Positions 22,824 through 33,770 of a stretch of 64,000 nt of DNA are shown one piece after another (position 1 is the stretch's first letter; each line of letters opens with the position of its first letter). The DNA is from Bolinopsis microptera (Eukaryota > Ctenophora > Tentaculata > Lobata > Bolinopsidae). The notes under the pieces are model-generated. The model made no database searches. It was not told the origin of the DNA and saw nothing but the letters and a program-made list of their open reading frames with translations. The translations under genes were made by a program, and so were the position numbers. The stretch covers positions 12,498,983 to 12,562,982 of the forward strand of contig NC_087077.1 in assembly GCF_026151205.1 (NCBI RefSeq), read 5' to 3'.

Positions 22824-24794
22824 ATGATGGAAACCCCCACTCACCCAGAAAATGGTGAGACTCTTCAATCTGTTCCGGACCAGACTTCTTCTACCACGGT
22901 TCCGGACCAGACTACATCCAACACTCCTACCGTCATTGGAGATATTGACGAAGTACTGAAGGACGTTGAAAAAATAATTCTTTCAGAATACCACGAATCA
23001 GAAGAACATAAAAATTGTAGTAGCCTTCTAAGTTTCTTCTCAAATGGGTCTGCCCCCCTCGACAACTTTCTGTTGACCCATTCGCAGAGCCTACGCTCAG
23101 AGATAGACATAATCAAGCTAAACATTTGTAGCATTCTCAAAATTGATATCAACAAATTTGCAATCATTACACCATCCATGGTTAAGGGTTGTTCTTCTCT
23201 TAAAAAAATCACCCTTGCAGAGGGTCTCCTATCCTTGCTTGGGCTTGCTGAAAATGTTTGTGCTGTAGTGAGTGGCAAGAAATGTGACGATGCTAAGTCC
23301 CCTTCCTACTTGTCAGCTCCCTCCAGCATTCTAATGGGTCATACTACCTCAGACGAAAGCTCCATACACAAGTCCTTAGAAGCCATTCAGACGTCCATTA
23401 AAAACTTGAAAGACAATGATAGCCATCTTAGGACTCTCGACTCCATCAACACAAAGCTCGCTGAACTAAAACTAGACATCAACTGTTTTAAAAACAGTAG
23501 ATCATCAAATGTGTCCACTCCTGACCTTCCCATGCCACCTTTTAACATAGGGTCACCAGCAGCATCTGAGACAGTCAATGAACAGCTCCTTCTGGATGCG
23601 CAGAAGCATGCAAGTGCAGAGGATTCCAAGTCCAAGCACATTGTGTCGTATGTCCCGGACTTCATAGACACAGACTTAAACACTAAGCTGCTGGTTTTCC
23701 TTAATCAACAGAAGGAAGCCTTTGATGGCAACTCAGAGAATGGCCATGACGTTCTGAGCTTTGGCGAACCGTACGACTACCCTGGAGCTAAAGCTGCAAA
23801 GCCCAAATCAACAGAACTCCCTGAGGTTCTTGCTGAGCTAGCCTCTAAAATAAAAGATCAGCACCCAGGATCAGTGACTAACCAGTGCCTGATAAACCGA
23901 TACACCGACGAGAACAGCTTCCTTCCTAAGCACTCTGATAACGAACAGTCACTGGTCCATGATAGTTCCATCTTTACAGTATCCTTAGGAGGAGAATGCT
24001 CTGTCAAGTTCACAAAAAAAAGTGATCTTGAAGGGGAGATTGTAGAGACAGTAGAGGGATGCAGTCTCTATGTTATGAGCAAACAGTCTCAGTTTCACTG
24101 GGACCACAGAATTGACAAAAGCACGGAAAAGAGACACCTACGATATAGTATCACCTTCCGATACATAAGCAGTAGCACCAATGCGACACTGATTATTGGT
24201 GACTCCAATACCCGGTACCTCCGATTTGGGTCTGGAAAAGGAACATTTGGACACCGCTTGCCTGGAAGAAGAATAGAATGCTTCACCATAGATAAGCTAG
24301 ATCCTACCCTTTGTGTAGGTTATAAAAACATTATAGTTCATTGTGGAGTAAACAACATCAAGAATGATGGGGGGAATGTTAAATATTGGGCAAATGAGCT
24401 GAACAAAAAGCTCAAGACTATAAGTGAATTGTGCCCTTACGCTAAAATAATTGTTTCACCTATACTGCCAACTAGGTCCTCCTTGCTGAACGAAAGGGCT
24501 ATGGAGTTTAACAGGTTTTTATTTGGATACTGTGATACCAATTCTAGAATAGGTACATTAGATTTTAATAGCTTTGTTGACGAAGATGGTCTGCTGAATC
24601 AGCAGTTTTGTAGATATAAGAAGCCGGATGACCCAATTCACCTTGGATCAAACGGTATATTCAAACTCTCCCGGGCTTTTGCTCACAAGATATTTGGTAG
24701 CCCTGTTGACGGGAGATCATTCAGTGATGTTGTTAATGCCAAAGCTAGAGGCAGATTTTCCCCACGACCACGTAGATCTATACTTCAGTCATGA
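22824..24794 (+). CDS. LINE ORF1: AlkB-like dioxygenase plus SGNH esterase
   Basis: The start is ATG 22824 in good context (ACCATGATGG); the upstream open frame has no earlier ATG. The product has 656 residues. Residues 1-270 are acidic and Ser/Thr-rich, with a short coiled-coil-like stretch near 180-215. Residues about 272-450 look like a 2-oxoglutarate/Fe(II) oxygenase of the AlkB group: H370-x-D372 (KHSDNE), a distal His at 425 or 428 (FHWDH), and R-x5-R in RYSITFR. Residues about 455-640 form an SGNH hydrolase: S461 in IGDSN, N510 in GVNN, and D603-x-x-H606 in DPIHLG. Esterase-type ORF1 is known from CR1/L2 LINEs; I infer the oxygenase is an added module that may act on methylated nucleic acid. 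A basic tail (GRFSPRPRRS) may bind nucleic acid. Confidence 0.88.
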   Translation: MMETPTHPENGETLQSVPDQTSSTTVPDQTTSNTPTVIGDIDEVLKDVEKIILSEYHESEEHKNCSSLLSFFSNGSAPLDNFLLTHSQSLRSEIDIIKLNICSILKIDINKFAIITPSMVKGCSSLKKITLAEGLLSLLGLAENVCAVVSGKKCDDAKSPSYLSAPSSILMGHTTSDESSIHKSLEAIQTSIKNLKDNDSHLRTLDSINTKLAELKLDINCFKNSRSSNVSTPDLPMPPFNIGSPAASETVNEQLLLDAQKHASAEDSKSKHIVSYVPDFIDTDLNTKLLVFLNQQKEAFDGNSENGHDVLSFGEPYDYPGAKAAKPKSTELPEVLAELASKIKDQHPGSVTNQCLINRYTDENSFLPKHSDNEQSLVHDSSIFTVSLGGECSVKFTKKSDLEGEIVETVEGCSLYVMSKQSQFHWDHRIDKSTEKRHLRYSITFRYISSSTNATLIIGDSNTRYLRFGSGKGTFGHRLPGRRIECFTIDKLDPTLCVGYKNIIVHCGVNNIKNDGGNVKYWANELNKKLKTISELCPYAKIIVSPILPTRSSLLNERAMEFNRFLFGYCDTNSRIGTLDFNSFVDEDGLLNQQFCRYKKPDDPIHLGSNGIFKLSRAFAHKIFGSPVDGRSFSDVVNAKARGRFSPRPRRSILQS

Positions 24795-27700
24795 TAGTTA
24801 AATTGATATGCGAAATTTGCTGCTGCTGCAATAAACCTGTACGAGCTGGACACCCTTTCATAATTTGTCAGATGTGTGACAAAATAATGCACAAAAAATG
24901 CAAAACTAATGACAACATAGTCAAATTTCGAGATGAAATATACTGCAAAGTCTGTATTGAAGCCAACGATATTATTCGATACAACCCTTTCTACCAAGCT
25001 CCCCACTTTGCTAACAACGGCCTTATTGATGATGAGCCAGTTAATTATATTGAATCTATCTACAACAGCTCAAAAATTCTTGAAAACTGCAAAACATTCT
25101 CCATAACAGAGTTGAATGCCACCACCCTGCCTGGAAATTCAGTCGAATATATGTCCACTTTATTCCTCAACATTGATGGGAATGCAACAAACTTTGACAA
25201 CTTTGCAGTTGAGCAGTCTAGTATAAACCACAAGTTTTCTGTTATTGGTCTTGCAGAAACAAACACTGATGCTGACAATGGAACACTATATCAGCTCAGT
25301 GGATACTCCTCGTGTTACCAATCCCGTTATTTCTGTCAAGACAAAAACCAGTTCAAGGCTAAAGGATCAGGAGTTTGTCTTTACCTGAAAAACTCTCTAA
25401 ACTTTAATAAGATTACTGGATTATCTCTCTGTAATGAGCACATAGAATCACTGTTTGTATCTATCACCAGTATGAAAGACCCAACCGTTGTAGGGGTTAT
25501 CTACCGTCCTCCAAACGCATCACTTGAACTGTTTAACGAAGCATATGAACGTATTCTCTCTAAACTGAATGGCAAGAAGGTATATATCCTTGGGGATTTC
25601 AATGTTAACATTTTAAACCACCCATCTTCATCAGAGGACAAATTCCAAGAAATAATATTTAACAATGGCTTTATACCAACCATATCAGTGCCAACTCACC
25701 ATATGCCTGGTTGTTCCAGGACTTGTATTGACAATATCCACACCAATGTATTAGACCAATCCCTTATCTCTGGTGTCATATCTGACAAGATCTCCCATCA
25801 CCACCCTATATTCACTTTTGTTAAGCTTTCCCCCGACTCTGTGTCACTATCTGATTCACCAGACAAAATTACTATACACTACGACTATAGTAATGCTAAC
25901 CTAGAGAAGCTCTGTCTTGAAATAGAAAACGATTTGGATAGGTTCCACTACAGTTGTGACACATTTGACTCTTTTATGCAGCTATTTCAAGAAAAAATAG
26001 ACTTGTCTTGCAAACTTCTAACTCCAAGAACCACTAAACGTAATAGCATAACCAACCCTTGGATTACCCAGGGCCTAATTAATTCCATCGAGAAGAAAGC
26101 TAGATTGTATTTCGAATGGAAAAAGACTTGTACATTAAAATTACCTGACGGGGATCCGAATAAGCACATTTGCTACAAGGAATTCGACAAGTTTCTCAAA
26201 AGCTCAATAAATATGGCAAAGGCTATGTGCTACACTAGAAAATTCGAAAAGTACAGCATGAACTCTAAAAAGACGTGGGAAGTTATTAATGAACTCCGTG
26301 GTAAAACTATGTCTCGATGTAAGGACGATTTTGTCATAAACGGTCAGAGAGTTACCTGCAGACGAATAATTGCTAACAAATTTTGTGAATATTTTACATC
26401 TCTTGCAAGTAATCTCAATAAAAATGTACTGTCGAACAATAGTATTTCTCTGGAACCAATTGAATCATTTGCTCAGTTCATGTCAAATTCAGTATCTGAC
26501 TCCATTTATCTGGAAGAAACTAATAAAGACGAGATCATCGAGGTGATCAAAGATTTTCAAAATGGCAAGGCGAGTGACATACCAATAATTGTTGTAAAGA
26601 AATCATCAAAGCTTATAGCTGGTACCTTGGCCAGGCTTTACAACACATGTATACAAAGTGGTACATTCCCGACTATTTTTAAAACTGGTAAAGTTATTCC
26701 CATTTACAAGAAAGACAATAAGGAATGTATCGAAAACTATCGGCCTGTATCAATATTACCTTTATTTGGAAAAATTTTCGAGAAGATCATTTACAAACGG
26801 CTCTATAATTTCTTCACATCTAAAGGTGTACTGACAGACTCACAGTTTGGATTTAGAAAAGGTCATTCCACCACTCATGCTCTACACAAATCTATAGACT
26901 CCGTTACAAAGACTCTAGCTGGCAATAAACATGTCTTAGGAATATTCATTGACTTAAGCAAAGCCTTCGACACCCTTGACCACAACATTCTTCTAAGCAA
27001 ATTAAACTCCTATGGTATTAGGGGCACAGCACTTACCTTACTTAAAAGCTATTTGACTAACAGAAAGCAGTATGTTATGTATAACGATGTACCATCAGAA
27101 ACACTGGATGTGAAATTTGGGGTACCACAGGGGTCAATTCTAGGGCCGTTACTCTTCCTACTGTATATGAACGATATAGTGAACTGTTTTTCTGACAGTG
27201 AGGTGAAATTTGTACTTTATGCTGATGACACTAATATCTTTATATCAGGACCATCTAGAGAAGCAACATACAAAAAAGCAAACTTAGTTCTTAAACATGT
27301 GTCGATTTACATGAAATGTAATCTACTCCATATCAATATGTCTAAATGTTGCTACATCCATTTTAAACCTGCCTCTGAATATGATGAGACCTGTGCAAGG
27401 ACCAGACCATTTGCTAACCTGCTAGATGAGTCTAGGTCAATATTCATCGATGGTAAGGTTATTACTAAAGTCAAGGATACCAAATTCCTAGGTATTGTTA
27501 TAGATAGTAAGTTAAACTGGGCTGCCCATATGCACTACATTCGTAAAAAACTTCGGTCCATGACTGGTGCAATCTGTAGAATTCGACACTCGATACCTGG
27601 TGAACTATATTTGAAAATATATAATGCTCTCTTTGAATCACATCTCAGTTATGGTATAAGTGTTTGGGGCGTTGTCCTTAAAGAACGATCAAATGACAGT

Positions 27701-28195
27701 CTTTTTATCACACAGAAGCACTGTGTAAGGATCCTTTTTGGTGATCTCGACTCATATTTAGATAAACAATCAACATGTGCACGTACTAGACCGTATGGTA
27801 TGCAAAAATTAGACCATAAACACTTTGAAAAGGAGCATACAAAACCCATTTTTAATAGACTAAAAATTCTAACGGCTCAAAACTTGTACAAATATCACTG
27901 CATTTTAGAATTCTCTAAGATTATCAAGTACCACTGCCCCTACTCCCTTTATGAGGCCATCAACATTTCAAACCGTGCAACGAGTCTAACTGTTATTCTT
28001 CTAAATAAATCAAATACCTTTTTGTTTAATGCAGCCAAGCTTTGGAACACAGTTCATAAAAAAATTTTAACTTCAAGCAATTGCCTAGAAACTTCCATTA
28101 ACTTGATAAAATTGAGAACCAAAGCACTATTAGTACAATCACAGGCAGCTGACTTAAAAGATACCTGGACTCCAACCAATTTTAAATTGCAGTAA
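24791..28195 (+). CDS. LINE ORF2: PHD finger, endonuclease, reverse transcriptase
   Basis: The protein has 1134 residues and starts at ATG 24791, overlapping the ORF1 stop as ATGA. Residues 7-55 form a C4HC3 PHD-type zinc finger (C-x2-C, then C26-x2-C29, H34-x2-C37, C52-x2-C55). An exonuclease-endonuclease-phosphatase domain follows at about 115-345: LNIDGN, the Glu of GLAETN, GDFNVN and SHHHPI. The RT occupies about 600-860: YRPVSILP, GFRKGHST, DLSKAFDTLDH, GVPQGSILGPLLF and YADD. The C-terminal region (LHINMSKCCYIHF to KSNTFLFNAAKLWN) has no named domain but is conserved in the two other copies in this window. The protein should nick target DNA and copy the element RNA by target-primed reverse transcription. 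All key residues appear present. Confidence 0.95.
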   Translation: MIVKLICEICCCCNKPVRAGHPFIICQMCDKIMHKKCKTNDNIVKFRDEIYCKVCIEANDIIRYNPFYQAPHFANNGLIDDEPVNYIESIYNSSKILENCKTFSITELNATTLPGNSVEYMSTLFLNIDGNATNFDNFAVEQSSINHKFSVIGLAETNTDADNGTLYQLSGYSSCYQSRYFCQDKNQFKAKGSGVCLYLKNSLNFNKITGLSLCNEHIESLFVSITSMKDPTVVGVIYRPPNASLELFNEAYERILSKLNGKKVYILGDFNVNILNHPSSSEDKFQEIIFNNGFIPTISVPTHHMPGCSRTCIDNIHTNVLDQSLISGVISDKISHHHPIFTFVKLSPDSVSLSDSPDKITIHYDYSNANLEKLCLEIENDLDRFHYSCDTFDSFMQLFQEKIDLSCKLLTPRTTKRNSITNPWITQGLINSIEKKARLYFEWKKTCTLKLPDGDPNKHICYKEFDKFLKSSINMAKAMCYTRKFEKYSMNSKKTWEVINELRGKTMSRCKDDFVINGQRVTCRRIIANKFCEYFTSLASNLNKNVLSNNSISLEPIESFAQFMSNSVSDSIYLEETNKDEIIEVIKDFQNGKASDIPIIVVKKSSKLIAGTLARLYNTCIQSGTFPTIFKTGKVIPIYKKDNKECIENYRPVSILPLFGKIFEKIIYKRLYNFFTSKGVLTDSQFGFRKGHSTTHALHKSIDSVTKTLAGNKHVLGIFIDLSKAFDTLDHNILLSKLNSYGIRGTALTLLKSYLTNRKQYVMYNDVPSETLDVKFGVPQGSILGPLLFLLYMNDIVNCFSDSEVKFVLYADDTNIFISGPSREATYKKANLVLKHVSIYMKCNLLHINMSKCCYIHFKPASEYDETCARTRPFANLLDESRSIFIDGKVITKVKDTKFLGIVIDSKLNWAAHMHYIRKKLRSMTGAICRIRHSIPGELYLKIYNALFESHLSYGISVWGVVLKERSNDSLFITQKHCVRILFGDLDSYLDKQSTCARTRPYGMQKLDHKHFEKEHTKPIFNRLKILTAQNLYKYHCILEFSKIIKYHCPYSLYEAINISNRATSLTVILLNKSNTFLFNAAKLWNTVHKKILTSSNCLETSINLIKLRTKALLVQSQAADLKDTWTPTNFKLQ

Positions 28196-28776
28196 TTAAA
28201 TTGCACATGCAGCAGCACACACCTAATATCACTATCATGATTGAACTATAAGCTGTTAAGCTTTCAGATCCATTTTTAACCACTTGATGTAATTTTTTTT
28301 AAATAATTAAATATTTTATTTTACAAATTTATATCAGATCGAACCTATATTTGATAATCGAACCTATATTCGATAATCAAACCTGTATTCGATAGTTAAA
28401 TTTATGCGATAAATTGATATTGATATTATTATTGTTGAATGAAGTTAACTCCTGAGATAAATTTTATTAATTTTTTAACAAAGGGACTTGGAGTATAAAC
28501 GACCAAGTTCGCATAAATGCCTACCCAACCAAGAATTTAGGAGGCAAGGGTGGGTGCGTAAACTTTACGGTCTGCACTCTCCGATCCTGTATCACCCTGG
28601 ATTCTTTTTGACGTATTTTTGTATTAGGTATATACCTTCTATCCATTCTCTTGCTACTCCAAGTCCCCTAAGATATCTGGTAAAAAGGTCCTGCTAGTTA
28701 TATATAAAATATATTTATGTTTGCTTTAATTGATACTAAATAAAATTGTTGTTTTCTTGAAATTGTTGTTTTCTTG

Positions 28777-29884
28777 TGAAACAAGCGCGCCCGCAGTGGC
28801 GCGAAAGCACATGGTTAGGTGAAAATCGAGAGGGCTCTAGTTAGAGCAAAGCTAATTTAGTTCTACTTCTAGACTGACTATTTATATTTCCACAATTATT
28901 AAGCAAATTCCTTTACCTAATCACAAATCATTTAACGGGTGATACTCGTAAAATATTTGTTTCAAATATCGCAGGACCGTCGACGAGTCCAACTCGGCGC
29001 GCGTCCTGGTAGGTTATAAAATTAAACCTACAATAAATCATATGCGCTTTCGCGCCACTTATACTTATTATACATTACACGTTATATGCGTGATGCGATT
29101 GTGATTCATTTACCTAGCTTACTATATATACTAGTCTATTGCTCGCTACTCTGCTCAAATATTCAGCTGGTATTGCTCGCTACTCTAAATGCGAGAAGCC
29201 CGAAAAAAGCGCTGCGCATTGGGATTAGCGTGCCAGGTAAGTGAGGTAACGTTTTGCCTTGCTCTAACCAGAGCCCTCTCGCTTGCAGTAGCGTGAAACA
29301 AGCGCGTCACGCAGTACGCGTAGGCACATGGCTATGTGAACGTTTTGCCGCCGAATGGCGGGTGAGTACAGTTTTTTGGATTTGGTTCATGGTTAGTGAT
29401 TCAAGCTTGTGGCTTGAATCTCGTGACCCCCATTGTCGTTCAATTCAACTAAGTGGCGAAAGCCACGATAGTGAGCGCGCGTGCGCGGCAGGTACTTAGA
29501 TCTACAACGTGTGACAAATTCAACATTCAAGCAAGGTAGTTTATATAATCCTAAAAAAGTTGGATCGGTGAGGTAATTTAGTAAAATATATTGAGAATAT
29601 GTCCACATAGCCATGCATGTGCCTCCGGCGGTCGCGCGCTACTGCAAGCGAGAGGGCTCTGGTTAGAGCAAAGAATATGCAAACTTAGTATTTGACGAGT
29701 CCGGCCTATTACTCAGCGCACGTCTTAATAGATTAATTTATAATTACTTAATGGGTGATACTCGTAAAATATTTGTTTCAAATATTTTACCGTCGACGAG
29801 TCTTACTGGGCCGCGCTCAGCCTGTCATTCCGCCAAATCTTTATTCGGCGTTAATGAACATAATAGCCTGGGGTCCTCAGGTAA
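28777..29884. repeat. Cluster of dispersed GC-island repeats
   Basis: Several short families alternate here. GCCCTCTCGCTTGCAGTAGC and its complement occur near 29270 and 29640. GGGTGATACTCGTAAAATAT occurs near 28938 and 29754, followed by GTCGACGAGTCCAACTCGGC-like text. A degraded copy of the GTGACCCCCATTGTCG block lies at about 29424-29510. No gene is visible. Confidence 0.6.
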
Positions 29885-30312
29885 CGACGAGTCCTGAGAC
29901 CTGAGTCCAACTCGGCGCGAGTCCAACTTGACGCGCTTGTTTCACGCAATTTTTTCTGCTGCATGGTTAGAGCAAGTTATGAACCTACAAATAATTACCT
30001 ACACGAATTAATATTTTGAATAAAGGTGCAAATTCAAAATTTTAATATTGAATTTTAATTTATACTACAAATAAGCGCTCCTACTTAATTGACGATGTCA
30101 ATTCATGGCAGCTCGGCGCGGCACAGTAGCGCATCTCGCCGATCTAGCTGTGAGAAGCCTTATTAAGTGCGCGGCGCGGCACAGTAACGCATCGCGCTAC
30201 AACGCTCCTACTAAATCGCTCGCCCATTAAATTTTGAATAAAATTCTTGTTTTTTGAAAGAAAAATTTATTTTGAAAGAAAAATTTTTATTTACCACAAA
30301 ACAATCAATACA

Positions 30313-31593
30313 TGTTATAGATGGGTTTCGCTGTGTCAAGGCGAACATGGTGGATTTCATTTAGTTCTTATTCACCAGTTGTAGTGTAATGGTATGGATG
30401 ATATTCCCTGAGTCGAGGCGATTTAAGGACCTTCATTTATATTCCTTATTTACCATAACTAAGTTTAACTTTTATCTTGGGTACGTTGGTGAACTCTGCT
30501 GAAAGATTACGGTATCAACATTACATGACATGCCACACGGATTCATCCATAGTTGTCAGGTCACCCGCAAGATAGTCAATGTGTCATCTAGGCATTATCT
30601 CTTGCCCGTATAGGAGCTCTTCCAATGGGGCGGCCCGTCAAGCTCTTTAAAATGCAACACGGCGTGACAAGTGAACATTAGTGCACTCAACCATACTTAT
30701 TGAAATTGGTTATCACCTCACACATGTATAGCTTCTCGCTCACTATAGCCCCTACAAATGCACCCTATAAATGCACCCTATAGTTCTACCATTGTGTGAC
30801 AGCTGGTAACGGCTGTTACTAAGTAACTATCAAAATCGAATCTTATCCTTATCTTCTAATCACAACTGAAGCGGCTCAACTACCTCACGGACATTGACAG
30901 CCCTGGTACAGGCGATCGAGCAGTCTCTTCGACGCGGAGAGCTGCAAGATATTACCACTATCAATTTATCACGTACCTTGTCAGTCGCTTCAAGTACATG
31001 AAATCATTGTCACATGATCATTCAAGCACGTGGGTCACATGATCACCCACGCGACTATATATATCTTTTGATGCAAAGAATATGGCAGAGTTCAGCACCA
31101 CAATCCCGATGTGTATTGCCAGCTCTCATATGAGTGACTGTCTTAACTCTTAGTAGATAAATTAGTTAAGTTAGGAAAGTAAGTTATAAGTTAGGAAGTT
31201 CATTATAAGTTAGTTATTAGTTAGGAAAGATATTGATATATGCTATTCATTGTAGTCCACTCTCTCTGTAACTAAGAGTGTCTACCGTATTTATTCTATG
31301 TGTTACTTTAACCAACAATTTAAGTGTCTTTATTTTGTAACCCTTAGCATTAGGAATGGCCGTTTGGCTCATGGCTTAGAATCAAGTATAAGTAATTAAA
31401 TGATGTCACAAATACTAATCTCAAGGTTACAGTCCTAAGTAAATCTTAATCACTAAAGTATCCAGACGTGAGCATTAATAATCGCACTACGTATGAGCAT
31501 CGTATCAATTATCCTAGTACGGCTCCCTCCCTAGCGTATTGATGAGGTTAGCTCGAACCCGGAGTCATTTTATATCAACAGCAGTCTTTAACA
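30313..31593 (+). repeat. LTR, duplicated 5' copy
   Basis: The 1281-bp LTR begins TGTTATAG and ends TTTAACA, so its tips TGTTA/TAACA are inverted repeats as in retroviral-type LTRs. It precedes the truncated gag and comes from the segmental duplication. It differs from the two other LTRs at 30609. Confidence 0.92.
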
Positions 31594-31912
31594 TATGGAG
31601 CCCAATACAGCCTCTTTCTCGTGAAGGGGGAGAGTCGCTTGATACTTTGCTTGTCGAGGCGATGAGCAAAGCCGCTCATTTTTTCGTATTACTTTTAGAA
31701 TTAGTACCGTAGTTGATTTTCACGCATTTGTTGCTTGTAGTTATACCTAAATTCGTTACAAGAGATTGTTAATAGAAGCCAATTCGCTGAATTGGGTTAT
31801 TTTAGATGGACCAGAAGTGTCGATTCTTATAGTTATAGTTAATTGACATATTTCATATCGGTAATTTCTTATTCCAAATTAATGTGGAGTCGTTTAACAA
31901 GAGACATATAAA

Positions 31913-32095
31913 GACAGTCAGGTATATATTTCAATAATCAGGTACATACTCTATTTTGACAGTCAGGTCAATATTCCGATAGTCAGTTATATATTATATT
32001 GATAGTCACTGTCAGAGCTATAATCTATGTTGACAGTCAAGTCGATGTCTTGCGATAGTCAGGCCTATATTTTGATAGTCAGAACTATATTCATG
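31913..32095. repeat. Degenerate GATAGTCAGG repeats in the retroelement leader
   Basis: About eight imperfect units of roughly 20 bp built on GA(C/T)AGTCAGGT follow the LTR by some 320 bp. The same array lies at 35954-36136 in the second copy. This could be part of the packaging or leader structure, or simple repeat growth. Confidence 0.65.
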
Positions 32096-32698
32096 GAATT
32101 CGTTTCTAATTCCAAACTCAGGATTGTCGAATGTCGCGACACACGTACGCTCTTTATTCGTTTCGACAATACTAATAGTTAAGTTATAGTTTGAGTAAAC
32201 GTTCGTGGTTATCACTCGTATTTTTGATTGTTAAAACGTAAAGGTTGTGATCGTTTATTTATGAGCATTCGTCTAAAATTAATAAGTAAGTCGGCTACGT
32301 AGAACAGACCAAACTGGTATCCGTATAGCCATTAGTCATTATACGTAAGTCTAAAACACTACTGCTGTGAAACTGACAGAGACTATATAACAAATTCATA
32401 TTATCTATGGCTTACTATAATGGGTCGTTTATTTTCGAAATCTAACGTTTTATTTTATTCATTTTACAATAGTTACAGATTAGTAACATTATTATGAATG
32501 AATACATTGCAGTTTAATAGTTTAAACTAGTTAAGTTGCTACTACTATTTTACAACTTATTAATTCAATTACAAGAGAGTACAATATGTAAGTTAGTAGC
32601 GACACCGTTCGGCGAGTATAATGTTACCGATTAATGTGAGAGAAGTTTTGGCACAATGAAGATGCGTTTGTAAAGTGTGAAGGATATAGACGATTGAA

Positions 32699-33040
32699 AA
32701 GCTCGGGATAGCTTTGAGTAACGATAGATTACTTGGCGGGAATTACGGTGAGGTTGGGATATGATGGAGGATATATTGGATTTAAAAGCTCGGGATAGCT
32801 TTGAGTAACGATAGATTACTTGGCGGGAATTAAGGTGGGGTCGGGATATGATGGAGGATATATTGGATTTAAAAGCTCGGGATAGCTTTGAGTAACGATA
32901 GATTACTTGGCGGGAATTAAGGTGGGGTCGGGATATGATGGAGGATATATTGGATTTAAAAGCTCGGGATAGCTTTGAGTAACGATAGATTACTTGGCGG
33001 GAATTAAGGTGGGGTCGGGATATGATGGAGGTATATATGG
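32699..33040. repeat. 87-bp minisatellite, about four units
   Basis: Units start at 32701, 32788, 32875 and 32962 (GCTCGGGATAGCTTTGAGTA), an 87-bp period. Since 87 is a multiple of 3, the array makes a repetitive minus-strand ORF that is not a gene. The second copy has units at 36740-36999 and 44559-44640, split by the foldback element. Confidence 0.92.
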
Positions 33041-33232
33041 GACTGGGCTTCAGGTCCGTCAACAATGACACCTCTGCTGTACAGCTGACTAGTTCAGGCA
33101 CCATTTAAGGGACCAGAGATTGATCACCTCTGAAATCTTAGTGGTGGTTATGGTAGTAAAATCTTGAGTCGAGACAAGGTCAACGTTGAGACGCTGAAGT
33201 ATATTTAGAGCTCTAAAGACCAGTTAATGATA

Positions 33233-33475
33233 TGGGGATACAAGATGTGATGATTTTACAAGAAATGGGGATTTTACAAGAAATGGGGATTTTACAAGAT
33301 GTGATGATTTTACAAGATGTGGGGATTTTACAAGAAGTGGGGATTTTACAAGATGTGATGATTTTACAAGATGTGGGGATTTTACAAGAAGTGGGGATTT
33401 TACAAGATGTGATGATTTTACAAGATGTGGGGATTTTACAAGAAGTGGGGAATTTACAAGATGTGATGATTTTAA
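33233..33475. repeat. 18-bp minisatellite with a 54-bp higher-order period
   Basis: The units GATGTGATGATTTTACAA, GATGTGGGGATTTTACAA and GAAGTGGGGATTTTACAA alternate. An identical-looking array is at 44833-45075. It creates open frames on both strands that have no domain. Confidence 0.92.
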
Positions 33476-33770
33476 CGATGTGGGGATTATACAAAATTTG
33501 GGAATTTTACAAGTGTGATGATTTTGATGATGAGGAAATGGTGATGATGTGGGGAAAAGTAATTTAAAGATGTGGGGATTTTAAGGAGTGAAGTGAGTAT
33601 GAAGTGAAAAAGTGAAAAGGAACGGTGTCGCAGAAACAAATTTTCAAACATATATAAAATGATTGTAAAAAATAAATAAACCTTCCCCTAATCACCCTTA
33701 ATCATCCTCTTATCATCAAAGTTTAAATTATAACATAACTCATTTAGCTAGTTAAAGACCAGGATTAAAC

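Larger units (their letters stand above)
21734..28776 (+). mobile_element. Apparently full-length CR1/L2-like LINE
   Basis: The element has two intact ORFs (22824-24794 and 24791-28195) and a 3' UTR that shares a conserved block with the truncated copy at 1890-3527. It ends at about 28776 in two repeats of ATTGTTGTTTTCTTG. The 5' limit is not visible: known repeat DNA ends near 21733, so up to 1.1 kb upstream of ORF1 is candidate 5' UTR and promoter. Both ORFs are free of stops and frameshifts, which points to recent insertion and possible activity. DNA on both sides belongs to the same GC-island repeat families. Confidence 0.8.

Noticed and set aside
29740..29830. GTCGACGAGTCC text near a hairpin, resembling a hammerhead ribozyme core
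   Set aside because: The invariant CUGANGA and GAAA boxes are not both present in the right order.
32631..33104. 157-codon minus-strand ORF with 29-residue repeats
   Set aside because: It is the 87-bp minisatellite read in an open frame, with no domain and no start outside the repeat context.
33213..33567. Regular spacing of an 18-bp unit that could suggest a CRISPR array or a repeat protein
   Set aside because: Units are contiguous with no unique spacers, and the DNA is animal; it is a minisatellite in a retrotransposon leader.
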